Positions 1 through 8,752 of a DNA stretch of 64,000 nucleotides are shown here, in pieces. The DNA is from Flexibacter flexilis DSM 6793. GTDB taxonomy: Bacteria > Bacteroidota > Bacteroidia > Cytophagales > Flexibacteraceae. A model generated the notes under the pieces. The model saw nothing but the letters and a program-made list of their open reading frames with translations, was not told the DNA's origin and did no database searches. Positions within the stretch are counted from its first letter, which is position 1. Each line of letters starts with the position of its first letter. The DNA lies in NCBI RefSeq assembly GCF_900112255.1, contig NZ_FOLE01000003.1, positions 1 to 64,000 on the forward strand, in the 5' to 3' direction. Position numbers and translations under genes: made by a program.

Positions 1-42
1 GGTACTGCGGTCACACGTGGGAGAGTAGGTAGCTGCCAACCT
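1..42 (+). rRNA. rrf: 5S ribosomal RNA, 3' end (partial)
   Basis: The first ~42 bases match the end of a bacterial 5S rRNA: a GGTACTGC segment, then GTGGGAGAGTAGGT, then a GCTGCCAACCTT tail that would close helix I with the missing 5' end. The rest of the gene, and presumably 23S and 16S, lie left of the window. The exact 3' end could be off by a few bases. A terminator follows 10 bases later, as expected at the end of an rrn operon. Confidence 0.85.
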
Positions 43-52
43 TATTAAGCAC

Positions 53-83
53 AGGGTCATCTTCACAAGAGATGACCCTCTTT
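53..83 (+). terminator. rrn operon terminator
   Basis: A perfect 10-bp stem (AGGGTCATCT at 53-62 pairs with AGATGACCCT at 70-79) has a 7-nt loop and is followed by a T-rich stretch. It lies just after the 5S end and is read as the rho-independent end of the rrn operon. Confidence 0.8.
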
Positions 84-142
84 GCTGTTTATACCTAATC
101 TAACTCAAATAAGGAATAGGGCAGAGAAAAAAATAACAATAA

Positions 143-174
143 AAAAGGGTCTTGCAACAATGCAAGACCCTTTT
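143..174 (-). terminator. htpG terminator (bidirectional)
   Basis: A perfect 14-bp stem (143-156 with 161-174) closes a 4-nt loop and carries A-runs on one side and T-runs on the other, so it can work on both strands. It lies 30 bases past the htpG stop and facing the rrn operon. Confidence 0.85.
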
Positions 175-204
175 CTTTTGATTTGATTACCAATTATCTT
201 TCAA

Positions 205-2034
205 TTAGTTCAGCAGGCTGACGCTGCGTTCGATAAACTCGGCTAAGGCTTGCCCTTTTAACTCGTTCTGGGATAGCAAAGCCAAATCGTACGCATGACG
301 GATTAGTTTGGTCTTGGTGGCTTCATTACTTTCTGCTAATATCTTGCCAATAAGTGGATGATTCGCATTTACCGTTACGTTTTTGCTGTCTGGCATTGCC
401 CCAAACATATTACCCATGCTGTTGGTCGCATACATTTCTTTCATACGACGCATAAATTCTGGCAAAGTAATCGTAACTGGCAAATCATCTGGAGAAAGAG
501 ATTCGACGCTAAGTGCAACTCCTTCGCCTCCGATATTTTTATTAAATATCTCTTTTACGGTTTCTTTTTCTGTATCCGAAAGTACACTGGCGATGCTTAC
601 ATCTTTGTCGATGAGTTTGTCGGCAAGGTCGGCATCCACACGTTTGAAGGCTGTTTTCTCCAAGTGTCTTTCCAAGAATGCAATATAATGGCTATCAATG
701 ATGTGATCAAAAAGCAACACATCAAAGCTGCGTTTGGTGGCAGCCTGAATATACGAACTTTGCTTTTGGGCATCGTTGCTGTAGAGCCAAACTAATTGTT
801 CGGTTTTGTCGGTTTGATTGGCTTTGGTGTGCTCTTTGTATTCGTCGAGTGTAAATAACTTGCTTTCTGTGTTTTTTAATAAAGCAAATGGCTTGGCGCG
901 TTCAAAGAATTTATCATCGCTGATAATGCCGTATTTGACAAAAACATTGATACTGTCCCATTTTTCCTCAAAACCTTTGCGGTCGTTATTGAAAATTTCG
1001 GCGAGTTTGTCGGCTACTTTTTTGGTGATATGCGCATTGATTTTCTTTACGTTCGAATCCGCTTGCAAGAAACTACGCGAAACGTTGAGGGGAATATCTG
1101 GCGAGTCAATTACGCCGTGTAATAACATCAAAAATTCAGGAACTACGTCTTTCACCTCATCTGTGATGAATACTTGGCGCGAATACAGCTGAATTTTGTC
1201 GCGATTTACCTCAAAGTTGTTATCTACTTTAGGGAAGTAAAGCACACCCGTTAGGTTGAACGGATAATCTACGTTGAGATGAATCCAGAAAAGTGGGTCT
1301 GCAGCCGTTGGGTACAGTTCTTTGTAGAAAGCAATGTAATCTTCATCTTTAAGTTCCGACGGCGATTTTGTCCATAAAGGTTGCGTATTATTGATTTTTT
1401 CGCCTTCTAACTCCACTTGTACGGGCAAGAATTTGCAGTATTTAGTCAAAATACCGCTCAAACGCCATTTGTCCAAAAACTCTTCTGAGTCTTCGGCAAT
1501 GTGTAGGATAATGTCTGTGCCGCGTTCTTGGCGTTCGGCTTCCGTGATTTCGTATTGCGTGCTACCATCGCAAGTCCAGCGTGCGGCTTGGCTGCCTTCG
1601 CGGTACGATTTGGTGATGATTTCGACCGTAGAAGCCACCATAAACGCCGAGTAAAATCCCAAACCAAAATGCCCGATGATTTGCTGTTGTCCGTCCGAAG
1701 CCTTGTCTTTGTATTTTTCCAAAAACTCACTTGCGCCCGAAAATGCAATTTGATTGATGTATTTTTTGATTTCGTCGGCAGTCATACCGATGCCGTTGTC
1801 GGAAATGGTAATTGTTTTTTGCTCTTTATCGAAAGAAACTTTTACTAATAGTTCGCCCATTTCGCCTGTAAACTCACCGATAGCGGCTAATCTTTTGAGC
1901 TTTTGGGAAGCATCTACGGCATTGGAAACCAACTCACGCAAAAAAATGTCGTGGTCAGAGTACAAGAATTTCTTAATAATAGGAAAAATGTTTTCGGTGT
2001 GAATCGAAATTGTTCCTTTTTCTTCTGCTACCAT
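205..2034 (-). CDS. htpG: Molecular chaperone HtpG (Hsp90)
   Basis: A 609-residue cytosolic Hsp90. This ATP-driven dimeric chaperone helps client proteins fold, mainly under stress. The N-terminal GHKL ATPase is clear: RELVSNAVDAS near residues 33-43 with the catalytic Glu34 and Mg-binding Asn38, DNGIGM near 79, and GHFGLGFYSAFMV near 120-135. The middle domain follows, with the conserved LNVSR near 320, then the C-terminal dimerisation domain. There is no MEEVD tail, as in bacteria generally. The length fits the Bacteroidota form. The gene stands alone, convergent with the rrn operon. No CIRCE or other heat-shock element was recognised upstream; a TAGATTTTG-like -7 element lies ~60 bases upstream but has one extra base against the consensus. 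Confidence 0.98.
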   Translation of the reverse strand: MVAEEKGTISIHTENIFPIIKKFLYSDHDIFLRELVSNAVDASQKLKRLAAIGEFTGEMGELLVKVSFDKEQKTITISDNGIGMTADEIKKYINQIAFSGASEFLEKYKDKASDGQQQIIGHFGLGFYSAFMVASTVEIITKSYREGSQAARWTCDGSTQYEITEAERQERGTDIILHIAEDSEEFLDKWRLSGILTKYCKFLPVQVELEGEKINNTQPLWTKSPSELKDEDYIAFYKELYPTAADPLFWIHLNVDYPFNLTGVLYFPKVDNNFEVNRDKIQLYSRQVFITDEVKDVVPEFLMLLHGVIDSPDIPLNVSRSFLQADSNVKKINAHITKKVADKLAEIFNNDRKGFEEKWDSINVFVKYGIISDDKFFERAKPFALLKNTESKLFTLDEYKEHTKANQTDKTEQLVWLYSNDAQKQSSYIQAATKRSFDVLLFDHIIDSHYIAFLERHLEKTAFKRVDADLADKLIDKDVSIASVLSDTEKETVKEIFNKNIGGEGVALSVESLSPDDLPVTITLPEFMRRMKEMYATNSMGNMFGAMPDSKNVTVNANHPLIGKILAESNEATKTKLIRHAYDLALLSQNELKGQALAEFIERSVSLLN

Positions 2035-2207
2035 TTGATATTTTATATAATTGGGTTAAACAAAAAATCGAAATATTTGGAGGCGTAAAGGGCAAAATCT
2101 ATTCCAAAATGATATGACTGTCAATGTGGCAGTAGTCTGCCAATACGTATTTTTTGAAGAAAATCTGATTTTTTTAAAAAAGTGAGCTATGTTTTGATTT
2201 GTGCAAC

Positions 2208-2219
2208 GCAAACGTTTTC
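2208..2219. promoter_or_regulatory. Candidate LacI-family operator 1
   Basis: GCAAACGTTTTC approximates the LacI-family pattern GCAAnCGnTTGC, with a degenerate right arm. It is GC-richer than the AT-rich surroundings and 474 bases upstream of susC. The second, better site lies 110 bases downstream. Confidence 0.3.
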
Positions 2220-2329
2220 AGATTTAGATTTGATGAAAATTAACTAAAAAAAAGCGACTTTTGTTGTTATTATTTTTAATAAAAAAATAAAATATTTATT
2301 AAAATAATAAGAAATAGGCTGCCGAAACT

Positions 2330-2341
2330 GCAAACGCTTGC
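2330..2341. promoter_or_regulatory. Candidate LacI-family operator 2
   Basis: GCAAACGCTTGC fits GCAAnCGnTTGC, the usual LacI-family operator core, in an AT-rich region upstream of the susC promoter area. LacI-type control of SusCD loci is known in Bacteroidota. No LacI gene lies in the window, so the regulator would act in trans. Confidence 0.4.
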
Positions 2342-2455
2342 GTGACGAACTATTGCAAATTTAAAAGCAATACGTTTATTTTAGACCCAAAATAAAATTT
2401 TGGAATATACTATATAGCCCTAGATAATTTTTTTTTACTGATTATTTTTTTGAAA

Positions 2456-2463
2456 TAATTTTG
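2456..2463 (+). promoter_or_regulatory. Possible susC -7 element
   Basis: TAATTTTG matches the Bacteroidota -7 consensus TAnnTTTG, but no TTTG or TTG lies 20-22 bases upstream, and the region is so AT-rich that a chance match is likely. It would give a leader of about 215 nt. Confidence 0.25.
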
Positions 2464-2681
2464 TTTAAAATAATAATTGGTTTTGTTAGCAAAATGATAA
2501 TAAAAAACTTTTTTGACTAATAAAACTGTAAAAATTAAAGATTGCTTATTGGTTATATTTCAGGCTTTTATGATTTTTTTTAAATATTATTTAACTTACA
2601 AAAAACTATGTTAAAACATTAAAAAACCAATTTCCAATAACCTAATAACAAACTATTTCACTCAAATTATAATAACCCATT

Positions 2682-5600
2682 ATGAGAAAACTATATCTGA
2701 TTACACAGGCAGTGTTTCTGACATTGTTTGTAACTCTTAGTGCAATCGCACAGGAAAAAACAATTACAGGTACAGTAACTGCTTTTGAAGACGGCAACCC
2801 AATACCAGGGGTAAACGTCGTGGTAAAAGGCACGACAACAGGTACCGCTACGGATTTAAATGGTAAGTATTCAATAAGTGTTGCCGAAGGTGTTACGCTT
2901 GTATTTAGCTCTGTTGGCTATACTAACGAAGAAGTAGTAGTGGCTGGCCAAACATCGATTGACGTAAAAATGGTGTTGAATGTATCAAGCCTTTCGGAAG
3001 TTGTTGTAGTAGGTTATGGTACACAAGAACGCCGCGACGTAACAGGCGCGATTTCTTCTGTAAAATCCACTGCCCTTAAAAATAATCCCGTAAACAGTTT
3101 TGATGCTGCTCTACAAGGCCGCACGGCTGGTGTACAAGTACAGCAATCTACAGGTATCCCTGGTTCGGCTATTCGCGTGCGCGTACGTGGTACGGCCTCT
3201 ATTGGTGGTAGTGCCGATCCTTTGTATGTAGTAGATGGTGTGCCGCTTAACACAGACCAGACAAGTGACCCTAATGCGCCAACAAGTGCAGTAAATACAA
3301 ACCCATTGTCTTCTATCAACCCTAATGATATTGAGTCTATTGAGGTGTTGAAAGATGCGGCAGCGGCGGCTATTTATGGTTCAAGAGGTGCTAATGGTGT
3401 AGTATTGATTACGACCAAACGCGGTAAAAGCGGCAAAACTGCTTTCGATTTGAGCTACATGACGGGTGTATCTTCAGCTACACATAAACTAAAAATGTTG
3501 AGTGGCTCTGAGTGGATGCAACTTTATAATGAAGCGCGTGTAAATGATGGTCTTGCGCCACTTGGCCCTAACCAAGATTTTACGATTAATGGCGTTACGA
3601 TGACTCCAAATACTATCGCTAATACTAATTGGATTGACGAGGTGTTACAAACAGGTTCTTACCAAGATGTAAACCTTTCGGCAAAGGGTGGTAGCGAAAA
3701 AACAAAATTCTTTGCAAATGGTAGCTATAACCGTAATGAAGGTATGCTGAAAGGCAATACGTTTGAGCGTTTGAGCGGTCGTTTGAATGTGGACAATCAA
3801 GCGTCTGAACGTGTAAGCATTGAAGGAGGTGTAGGTATCACTTACACCAGAAGCAAAATGCCCAAAACATCATACAATGGTGGTATTGGTGCTGCTCAAT
3901 CTGGTGCTTTAAATATTTGGCCAGTTTATAATGCTGATGGCTCGTATTTTGGTACGCAATTGGCTAACCCAGCTACTTGGTTTAACCCAATCGCTCAATT
4001 GGAAGATAAATATACTACTCATAACTACAGAACTTTGGGTAATATGAAAGCCAGTTATAAAATTCTTCCTGAATTGGTGTTAAGCTCACAAGGTTCGATA
4101 GATTTATTAACGCAAATAGAAGATAACTACTATTCTCCAGTAAACCGTTATTATAATAATAGACCATTGGGTGCATCTTCGGAGCGTCGTCTTACCAATG
4201 TAAACCTGTATTGGTCTTCGATGTTGAGCTACAACAAAACATTTAATGAGGTGCATAACATCAGTGCGGTTGTGGCTTACGACGTACAAAACTTTAGCAA
4301 CCGCGTTGCTGGTTATTATCCTCAGGGTTTTGCAGGCTTTGCCAATAGCGCATTTACCACAGGTAGTGCTAACAATCTGGTGGCCGAATGGGCTGCTACT
4401 GCTGATAAAGCCAATTCTCCGACGGTTGGATACAGCTATCTAAATAGATATGGTTTTATCTCCTATGTTAGCCGCGTGAATTATAAATACAATGACAGAT
4501 ATTTGCTTGGCTTAAGTTTCCGTTCGGATGGTTCGTCTAATTTTGGTCCTGACCACCGATTTGGTTACTTCCCTGCCGCTTCTGCGGGTTGGATTATGAC
4601 TGAAGAAGATTTCATCAAAAATATTCCTGCCATTAGCTTCTTGAAATTACGTGCAAGTTATGGTGCTACTGGTAATGCTAACATTGGTAATTCACAATGG
4701 TTTGGTTCGTATAGTGCTGGCGTTGGGTATGGAGGAAGTTCTGGTCTTTACCAAACTCGTTTGGCTAATGATGCACTTACTTGGGAGAAAAACCGTCAGT
4801 TTGATGCAGGTATTGACTATGGCTTCCTAAATAATAGAATTTCTGGTACAATTGGTTTTTATAACAAAACAAGTACCGCATTGCTATTGAGCTACCCAGT
4901 ACAAACATCAAGTGGTTTTAGTTCGTCAGTGGTAAACTCTGATGTAGTGGTGAAAAACACAGGTATTGAGTTTGATATTAAGTCTGAAAACTTAGTAGGT
5001 GATTTCAAATGGACTACGGAATTAAACATTTCATCTAACCGCAACCGTGTAACAGACGTAGCAGGTATTGCCCCTGACGGGTTTGGTGCGAGCGAAGGTG
5101 ATACACGCGTAATCAAAAACCAGCCTATTGGTATTTCATATTTGGCCAAATTTGCAGGCGTTGACCCACAAACTGGTTTGGAGATGATTTATAAAGTAGA
5201 TGCTAACGGTAACCCAACGGATGAAAAAATCGTTGCTACGGCAGATGCTGTACAAGCTAACCGTACAGCTTTGGGTCGCCCATTCCCTAAATTCACAGGT
5301 GGTTTTACCAACCGTTTTGCTTACAAAAACTTTGAATTAGAAGTATTGTTCGCCTTCTCGTATGGCAACCAAATCTATGATGATGGTGCTAAAGTTCAAA
5401 TCGGTGGTAAACTTTATGAATGGAATCAACGTGCAGAATTGCTTGACCGTTGGCAACAACCAGGTGATATTACGGACGTTCCGAAAGTAACCTTGAACCC
5501 ATTGGGTGGTAATGGCTATTCTGATAATACAAGCCGTTTCTTGTACGATGCTTCTTATATGCGTTTGCGTAATATCAAATTGAGCTATAACGTTCCTGCG

Positions 5601-5807
5601 GCTGCTTTGAAAAAAGCTAAAGTTACAAGCTGTCAAATATTTGTGGCTGCTCAAAACTGGCTAACTTTCACGAAATACAGAGGTTGGGATCCAGAAGTAG
5701 TGCGTTATAACTCAAGCAGCGCAGGTGCTAATATTGCTTTTGGTGCACCATACTTGCCTACACCACAAGCCAAAACACTTACTGTAGGTTTCAATCTTGG
5801 TTTTTAA
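2682..5807 (+). CDS. SusC/RagA-family TonB-linked outer membrane protein
   Basis: A 1041-residue outer-membrane transporter that imports oligomers (usually glycans, sometimes peptides) together with a SusD lid, powered by TonB-ExbBD. It has a signal peptide (residues 1-23, ending AIAQ), a carboxypeptidase-regulatory-like domain (~27-112, with PGVNVVVKGTTTG), the family segment VVVVGYGTQERRDVTGAIS, a plug domain (~120-230, with YVVDGVP and IESIEVLKDAAAAAIYGSRGANGVV) and a 22-strand type barrel ending in Phe. It is the first gene of a four-gene locus, 27 bases before susD. No glycoside hydrolase, sulfatase or peptidase follows, so the substrate cannot be read from context. Confidence 0.96.
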   Translation: MRKLYLITQAVFLTLFVTLSAIAQEKTITGTVTAFEDGNPIPGVNVVVKGTTTGTATDLNGKYSISVAEGVTLVFSSVGYTNEEVVVAGQTSIDVKMVLNVSSLSEVVVVGYGTQERRDVTGAISSVKSTALKNNPVNSFDAALQGRTAGVQVQQSTGIPGSAIRVRVRGTASIGGSADPLYVVDGVPLNTDQTSDPNAPTSAVNTNPLSSINPNDIESIEVLKDAAAAAIYGSRGANGVVLITTKRGKSGKTAFDLSYMTGVSSATHKLKMLSGSEWMQLYNEARVNDGLAPLGPNQDFTINGVTMTPNTIANTNWIDEVLQTGSYQDVNLSAKGGSEKTKFFANGSYNRNEGMLKGNTFERLSGRLNVDNQASERVSIEGGVGITYTRSKMPKTSYNGGIGAAQSGALNIWPVYNADGSYFGTQLANPATWFNPIAQLEDKYTTHNYRTLGNMKASYKILPELVLSSQGSIDLLTQIEDNYYSPVNRYYNNRPLGASSERRLTNVNLYWSSMLSYNKTFNEVHNISAVVAYDVQNFSNRVAGYYPQGFAGFANSAFTTGSANNLVAEWAATADKANSPTVGYSYLNRYGFISYVSRVNYKYNDRYLLGLSFRSDGSSNFGPDHRFGYFPAASAGWIMTEEDFIKNIPAISFLKLRASYGATGNANIGNSQWFGSYSAGVGYGGSSGLYQTRLANDALTWEKNRQFDAGIDYGFLNNRISGTIGFYNKTSTALLLSYPVQTSSGFSSSVVNSDVVVKNTGIEFDIKSENLVGDFKWTTELNISSNRNRVTDVAGIAPDGFGASEGDTRVIKNQPIGISYLAKFAGVDPQTGLEMIYKVDANGNPTDEKIVATADAVQANRTALGRPFPKFTGGFTNRFAYKNFELEVLFAFSYGNQIYDDGAKVQIGGKLYEWNQRAELLDRWQQPGDITDVPKVTLNPLGGNGYSDNTSRFLYDASYMRLRNIKLSYNVPAAALKKAKVTSCQIFVAAQNWLTFTKYRGWDPEVVRYNSSSAGANIAFGAPYLPTPQAKTLTVGFNLGF

Positions 5808-5834
5808 TCTAAACACATTTAAAGACGAAGTACA

Positions 5835-7226
5835 ATGAAAAAAATATATATATCAGCAGCCTTGTTTGCTGCGCTTACATTCGGGGTTAGCTGTAACAAA
5901 GTATTAGATTTTACGCCCCCAACAGAAATAGATGCCAATATTGCGATTAAAACAGCAAATGACGTACAATCTGTTTTGATGATGTCGTACCAACAAATTA
6001 CATCGGCTGGCTTTTTGACGGGTGCTGTAATTCGTACAAGCGAACTTTATGGCGACAATGTTAATCCTGCTCGTATTACTGGTGATGACAAAGCCGTGTA
6101 TGATGGTTCGGGGAGTATTTTCAATAGTGTGGGTCGTGGACTTTGGGCGAATGGTTATACTGGTATTTCAAGAGCCAACAACGTGATTTATTTATTGGAT
6201 ACCAAATCATTCCCTGAAGCTACACAAGCATTCAAAGACCAACTTAGAGGCGAAGCCTTGTTCTTGAGAGCGGTGGCGCACTTCGAATTGGTTCGTTTGT
6301 TTGCTAAGCCTTACACCAATGACCCAACCAACGATCCAGGTGTTCCGTTGAGAGTTGTTCCTATCACGACACCTGAGCAGGCAAAAATCCCTGTACCTCG
6401 TGCCAAAGTGGCGGTCGTATATGCGCAAGTAATTCAAGATTTGAAAGATGCTATTGAGCTTTTGCCTACTTCAAATGGCAGCAGAGCAAACAAAATGGCA
6501 GCTAAAGCATATTTGGCGCGTGTTCTTTTTAACAAAGAAGATTATTCGGGTGCTTATGATTATGCCAACGATGTGATTACTAATAGCGGCGTGGTAAGTG
6601 ATATGAATATTACTGCCCCATTCCGTATGATTGATAAAGAGGCTGGCGATAACGACAACTACAAAACGCGTGGTGTGTTATTCCAAGTATATTCATCTTC
6701 GAATAGCTATGATGTGAGCACTTTGCTTAGAAATGATTTCTGGAATACTTCAGCCAGTGCGGTGAGAATACCTTTTACTAATTCAGGTAGTAACAGTATT
6801 TATACTGCATTGCTTAATAATGGTGGTAGTAGATTATCGCAATTAGTAGAAGCTCCAACTGGCGAGCTTCCATATTCAAGCAAATGGCAAGGCCTAATGT
6901 TCATGAATGTACCTATTATTCGCCTTACAGAAATGTATTTGACTCGCGCAGAAGCTGGTTTGCGTGCGGGTAAAGTGGATGCAACTACTGCTGCTGCTGA
7001 TGTAAATTACGTTCGTAGCTTGGCGGGTGTATCTACCTTTACTACCGTAACACTTGAAGATATTCAGGCAGAACGCCGCGTAGAGTTGGTGATGGAAGGT
7101 GACCGTTTCCACGAACTTCGTCGTCTTAAGCAAAATGTAAGAAGCAATCCGTTCAATAGCTCGGATCTTTTGCTTAAAATTCCTGATAGTGAAACCAACG
7201 CAAATTCGGCTATCGAACAAAACTAA
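5835..7226 (+). CDS. SusD/RagB-family nutrient-binding outer membrane lipoprotein
   Basis: A 463-residue surface lipoprotein that forms the lid of the SusC channel. The lipoprotein signal peptide ends in GVSC (lipidated Cys20). The body is the TPR-like SusD fold: N-terminal DVQSVLMMSYQQ, the FLRAVAHFELVRLFAKPY helix, AAKAYLARVLF in the middle, and the characteristic end ERRVELVMEGDRFHELRRL. It is a little shorter than the usual ~500 residues but looks intact. It follows susC by 27 bases and precedes a strong hairpin that may set susCD apart from the two downstream genes. Confidence 0.95.
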   Translation: MKKIYISAALFAALTFGVSCNKVLDFTPPTEIDANIAIKTANDVQSVLMMSYQQITSAGFLTGAVIRTSELYGDNVNPARITGDDKAVYDGSGSIFNSVGRGLWANGYTGISRANNVIYLLDTKSFPEATQAFKDQLRGEALFLRAVAHFELVRLFAKPYTNDPTNDPGVPLRVVPITTPEQAKIPVPRAKVAVVYAQVIQDLKDAIELLPTSNGSRANKMAAKAYLARVLFNKEDYSGAYDYANDVITNSGVVSDMNITAPFRMIDKEAGDNDNYKTRGVLFQVYSSSNSYDVSTLLRNDFWNTSASAVRIPFTNSGSNSIYTALLNNGGSRLSQLVEAPTGELPYSSKWQGLMFMNVPIIRLTEMYLTRAEAGLRAGKVDATTAAADVNYVRSLAGVSTFTTVTLEDIQAERRVELVMEGDRFHELRRLKQNVRSNPFNSSDLLLKIPDSETNANSAIEQN

Positions 7227-7242
7227 TTTAAGTTGAAACACA

Positions 7243-7269
7243 CAGCGGCATTGTAACTTAATGCCGCTG
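7243..7269 (+). promoter_or_regulatory. Intercistronic hairpin after susD
   Basis: A perfect 10-bp stem (CAGCGGCATT at 7243-7252 with AATGCCGCTG at 7260-7269) has a 7-nt loop and no T-run. It is more likely an mRNA-stabilising or partial-attenuation hairpin than a full terminator, so the lipoprotein genes downstream may be expressed at a lower level than susCD. Confidence 0.6.
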
Positions 7270-7306
7270 TTCTCCCAAGTTTTTACGATTATCCTAAATT
7301 AAAATT

Positions 7307-7834
7307 ATGAGACATTTCAATATAAAAAATAGCTTGTTTGTGGCACTGTTGGCTTCGGCTGCTTTGGTGGGCTGCAAAAAAGATGATTATGCGCCTGTGG
7401 GCGAAAGCTATGCCATTACGTCCGAATCTGTGATGGGCTCTTGGAAATTAAGTGCTGTAACAGAAATTGATGAATCGGCTGTTTATTTGGGTTATCCTGC
7501 GGCTGTACAATCAGAAGACATAACGTCGGCTTATGCTTTTGATACTTATGAGATTTCGTTTACGACAAATGAAGATAAAGTATCTGGAGGTTATACGGTC
7601 TCTAATTCCAGTAATGCTCCCATCTTTATACCAAGCTCTGGTAGCTGGAAGTTTTATGACCCCAACGGTCCACGTCAGATAAAAATGGTTGCTACTGGCA
7701 GCCAAGATACTGTTTTAGTGGATTTCCCTTCGGCGTATCTAAAATCGCAAAACAAATTAGCATTGTCTTTCTCTCGCAAAGGCTCAGATGGCAAGGCTTA
7801 TTTAACTTACAAATACGCCTTCACAAGAAAATAA
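7307..7834 (+). CDS. Small lipoprotein of the SusCD locus
   Basis: A 175-residue predicted lipoprotein (signal peptide ending LVGC, Cys23) with the segment SVMGSWKLSAVTEIDE and a beta-rich body ending in TYKYAFTRK. The GSWKLS opening resembles the lipocalin-like small lipoproteins often found after SusCD pairs (DUF5004-type), but that assignment is from memory of the family and not tested. It is probably surface-exposed and may bind the substrate imported by SusCD. It begins 80 bases after susD, beyond the hairpin, and 31 bases before the next gene. Confidence 0.75.
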   Translation: MRHFNIKNSLFVALLASAALVGCKKDDYAPVGESYAITSESVMGSWKLSAVTEIDESAVYLGYPAAVQSEDITSAYAFDTYEISFTTNEDKVSGGYTVSNSSNAPIFIPSSGSWKFYDPNGPRQIKMVATGSQDTVLVDFPSAYLKSQNKLALSFSRKGSDGKAYLTYKYAFTRK

Positions 7835-7865
7835 TAGTATCCATCTTTAAAACACCTCAACTATT

Positions 7866-8669
7866 ATGAAATATTATTTTTCAGTCATATTAACGCTTGT
7901 GTCGTTTTGGTCTTTCGGACAAGTTATTACTACGGCTCCTTCGTCGTTCACAGGCCAAGACCAAGTTAAAATTTCCATTGATGTTACTGGTACAGCAGTG
8001 GACGGCATAGAGCCGCTTTATCTCTGGACTTGGAGCCCTGCTGAACCTCCAGGCGGCAATGGTACTTGGACTAGCTCAAACGAAACGATGAAGCTAACAA
8101 AAGAGGCTACCAATATTTGGAGTATTACTATGGTTCCAAGCCAGTATTATGGTGTACCGCCAGCTAAAATATCTCAAATTGCATTTCTTGTAAAAGCAAA
8201 AGATGGTAGTGGCAGCCCAGAAAAGAAAACAAAAGACTTGTCTGTTCCTGTAGATGCTGTAACTTACAAAGATACTGTTACTCGCGTATTTCCTACTAAA
8301 TTTACAGATAATGATGTAGTTGCATTCTATTACAATCGTACTTTGGACAAAAGTAATACGATGAAGGCTTTAGGTGCAGATGATGTGTATATGTACGCTG
8401 AAGCCAGAGTAAAAAATGCAGCAGGCACAGAGTCGCAGAAAGTAATCGTATCAAAATCACAAGTAGGAACGGTTGATGCCTTGAAAGCGACGAGTGTTTC
8501 TAACGATTTGTTCAGATTACGTATGATTCCTCGTAAGTTTTTTAACATAGCAGACGGGGAGCACATTACGCAAATAAAAGTTCAATTCCGTAGTAAAGAT
8601 GGTTCTTCTGGTGCTTTGAAAGATACCAATGCAAGTACTAACAACGATTTTGATTTTGTAGTAAGATAA
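7866..8669 (+). CDS. Secreted protein with two duplicated beta domains
   Basis: A 267-residue protein with a signal peptide (about residues 1-18) and no lipobox. It contains two similar halves, about residues 20-127 and 133-267. Each opens with a short segment around FTGQDQV or FTDNDVV and closes with a matched block: ISQIAFLVKAKDGSG in the first and ITQIKVQFRSKDGSS in the second, each preceded by MVPSQYYG or MIPRKFFN. This suggests tandem duplication of an Ig-like or carbohydrate-binding domain. Position at the end of a SusCD locus suggests a SusE/F-like binding role, but no family could be named with certainty. A terminator follows. Confidence 0.8.
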   Translation: MKYYFSVILTLVSFWSFGQVITTAPSSFTGQDQVKISIDVTGTAVDGIEPLYLWTWSPAEPPGGNGTWTSSNETMKLTKEATNIWSITMVPSQYYGVPPAKISQIAFLVKAKDGSGSPEKKTKDLSVPVDAVTYKDTVTRVFPTKFTDNDVVAFYYNRTLDKSNTMKALGADDVYMYAEARVKNAAGTESQKVIVSKSQVGTVDALKATSVSNDLFRLRMIPRKFFNIADGEHITQIKVQFRSKDGSSGALKDTNASTNNDFDFVVR

Positions 8670-8694
8670 TTCTTCGCACTAAACAATATAAACC

Positions 8695-8732
8695 AAAAAA
8701 AGCCCACAGCATTGAAGTTGTGGGCTTTTTTA
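8695..8732. terminator. Bidirectional terminator, SusCD locus / lpdA
   Basis: AGCCCACA (8701-8708) pairs with TGTGGGCT (8719-8726), flanked by A-runs and T-runs. It lies between convergent genes and can serve both. Confidence 0.85.
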
Positions 8733-8752
8733 TTTCTACTAAAAAGAGAAAA

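Larger units (their letters stand above)
2035..2681. other. AT-rich divergent intergenic region, htpG / susC
   Basis: 647 bases with no gene. It is very AT-rich and holds two LacI-like sites (2208-2219 and 2330-2341) and a possible -7 element at 2456-2463. The htpG promoter must lie at its left end and the susC promoter in its right half. No RNA gene was recognised. Confidence 0.7.

Noticed and set aside
2035-2681. tRNA or small RNA gene in the long AT-rich gap
   Set aside because: No cloverleaf or stable GC-rich structure could be found.
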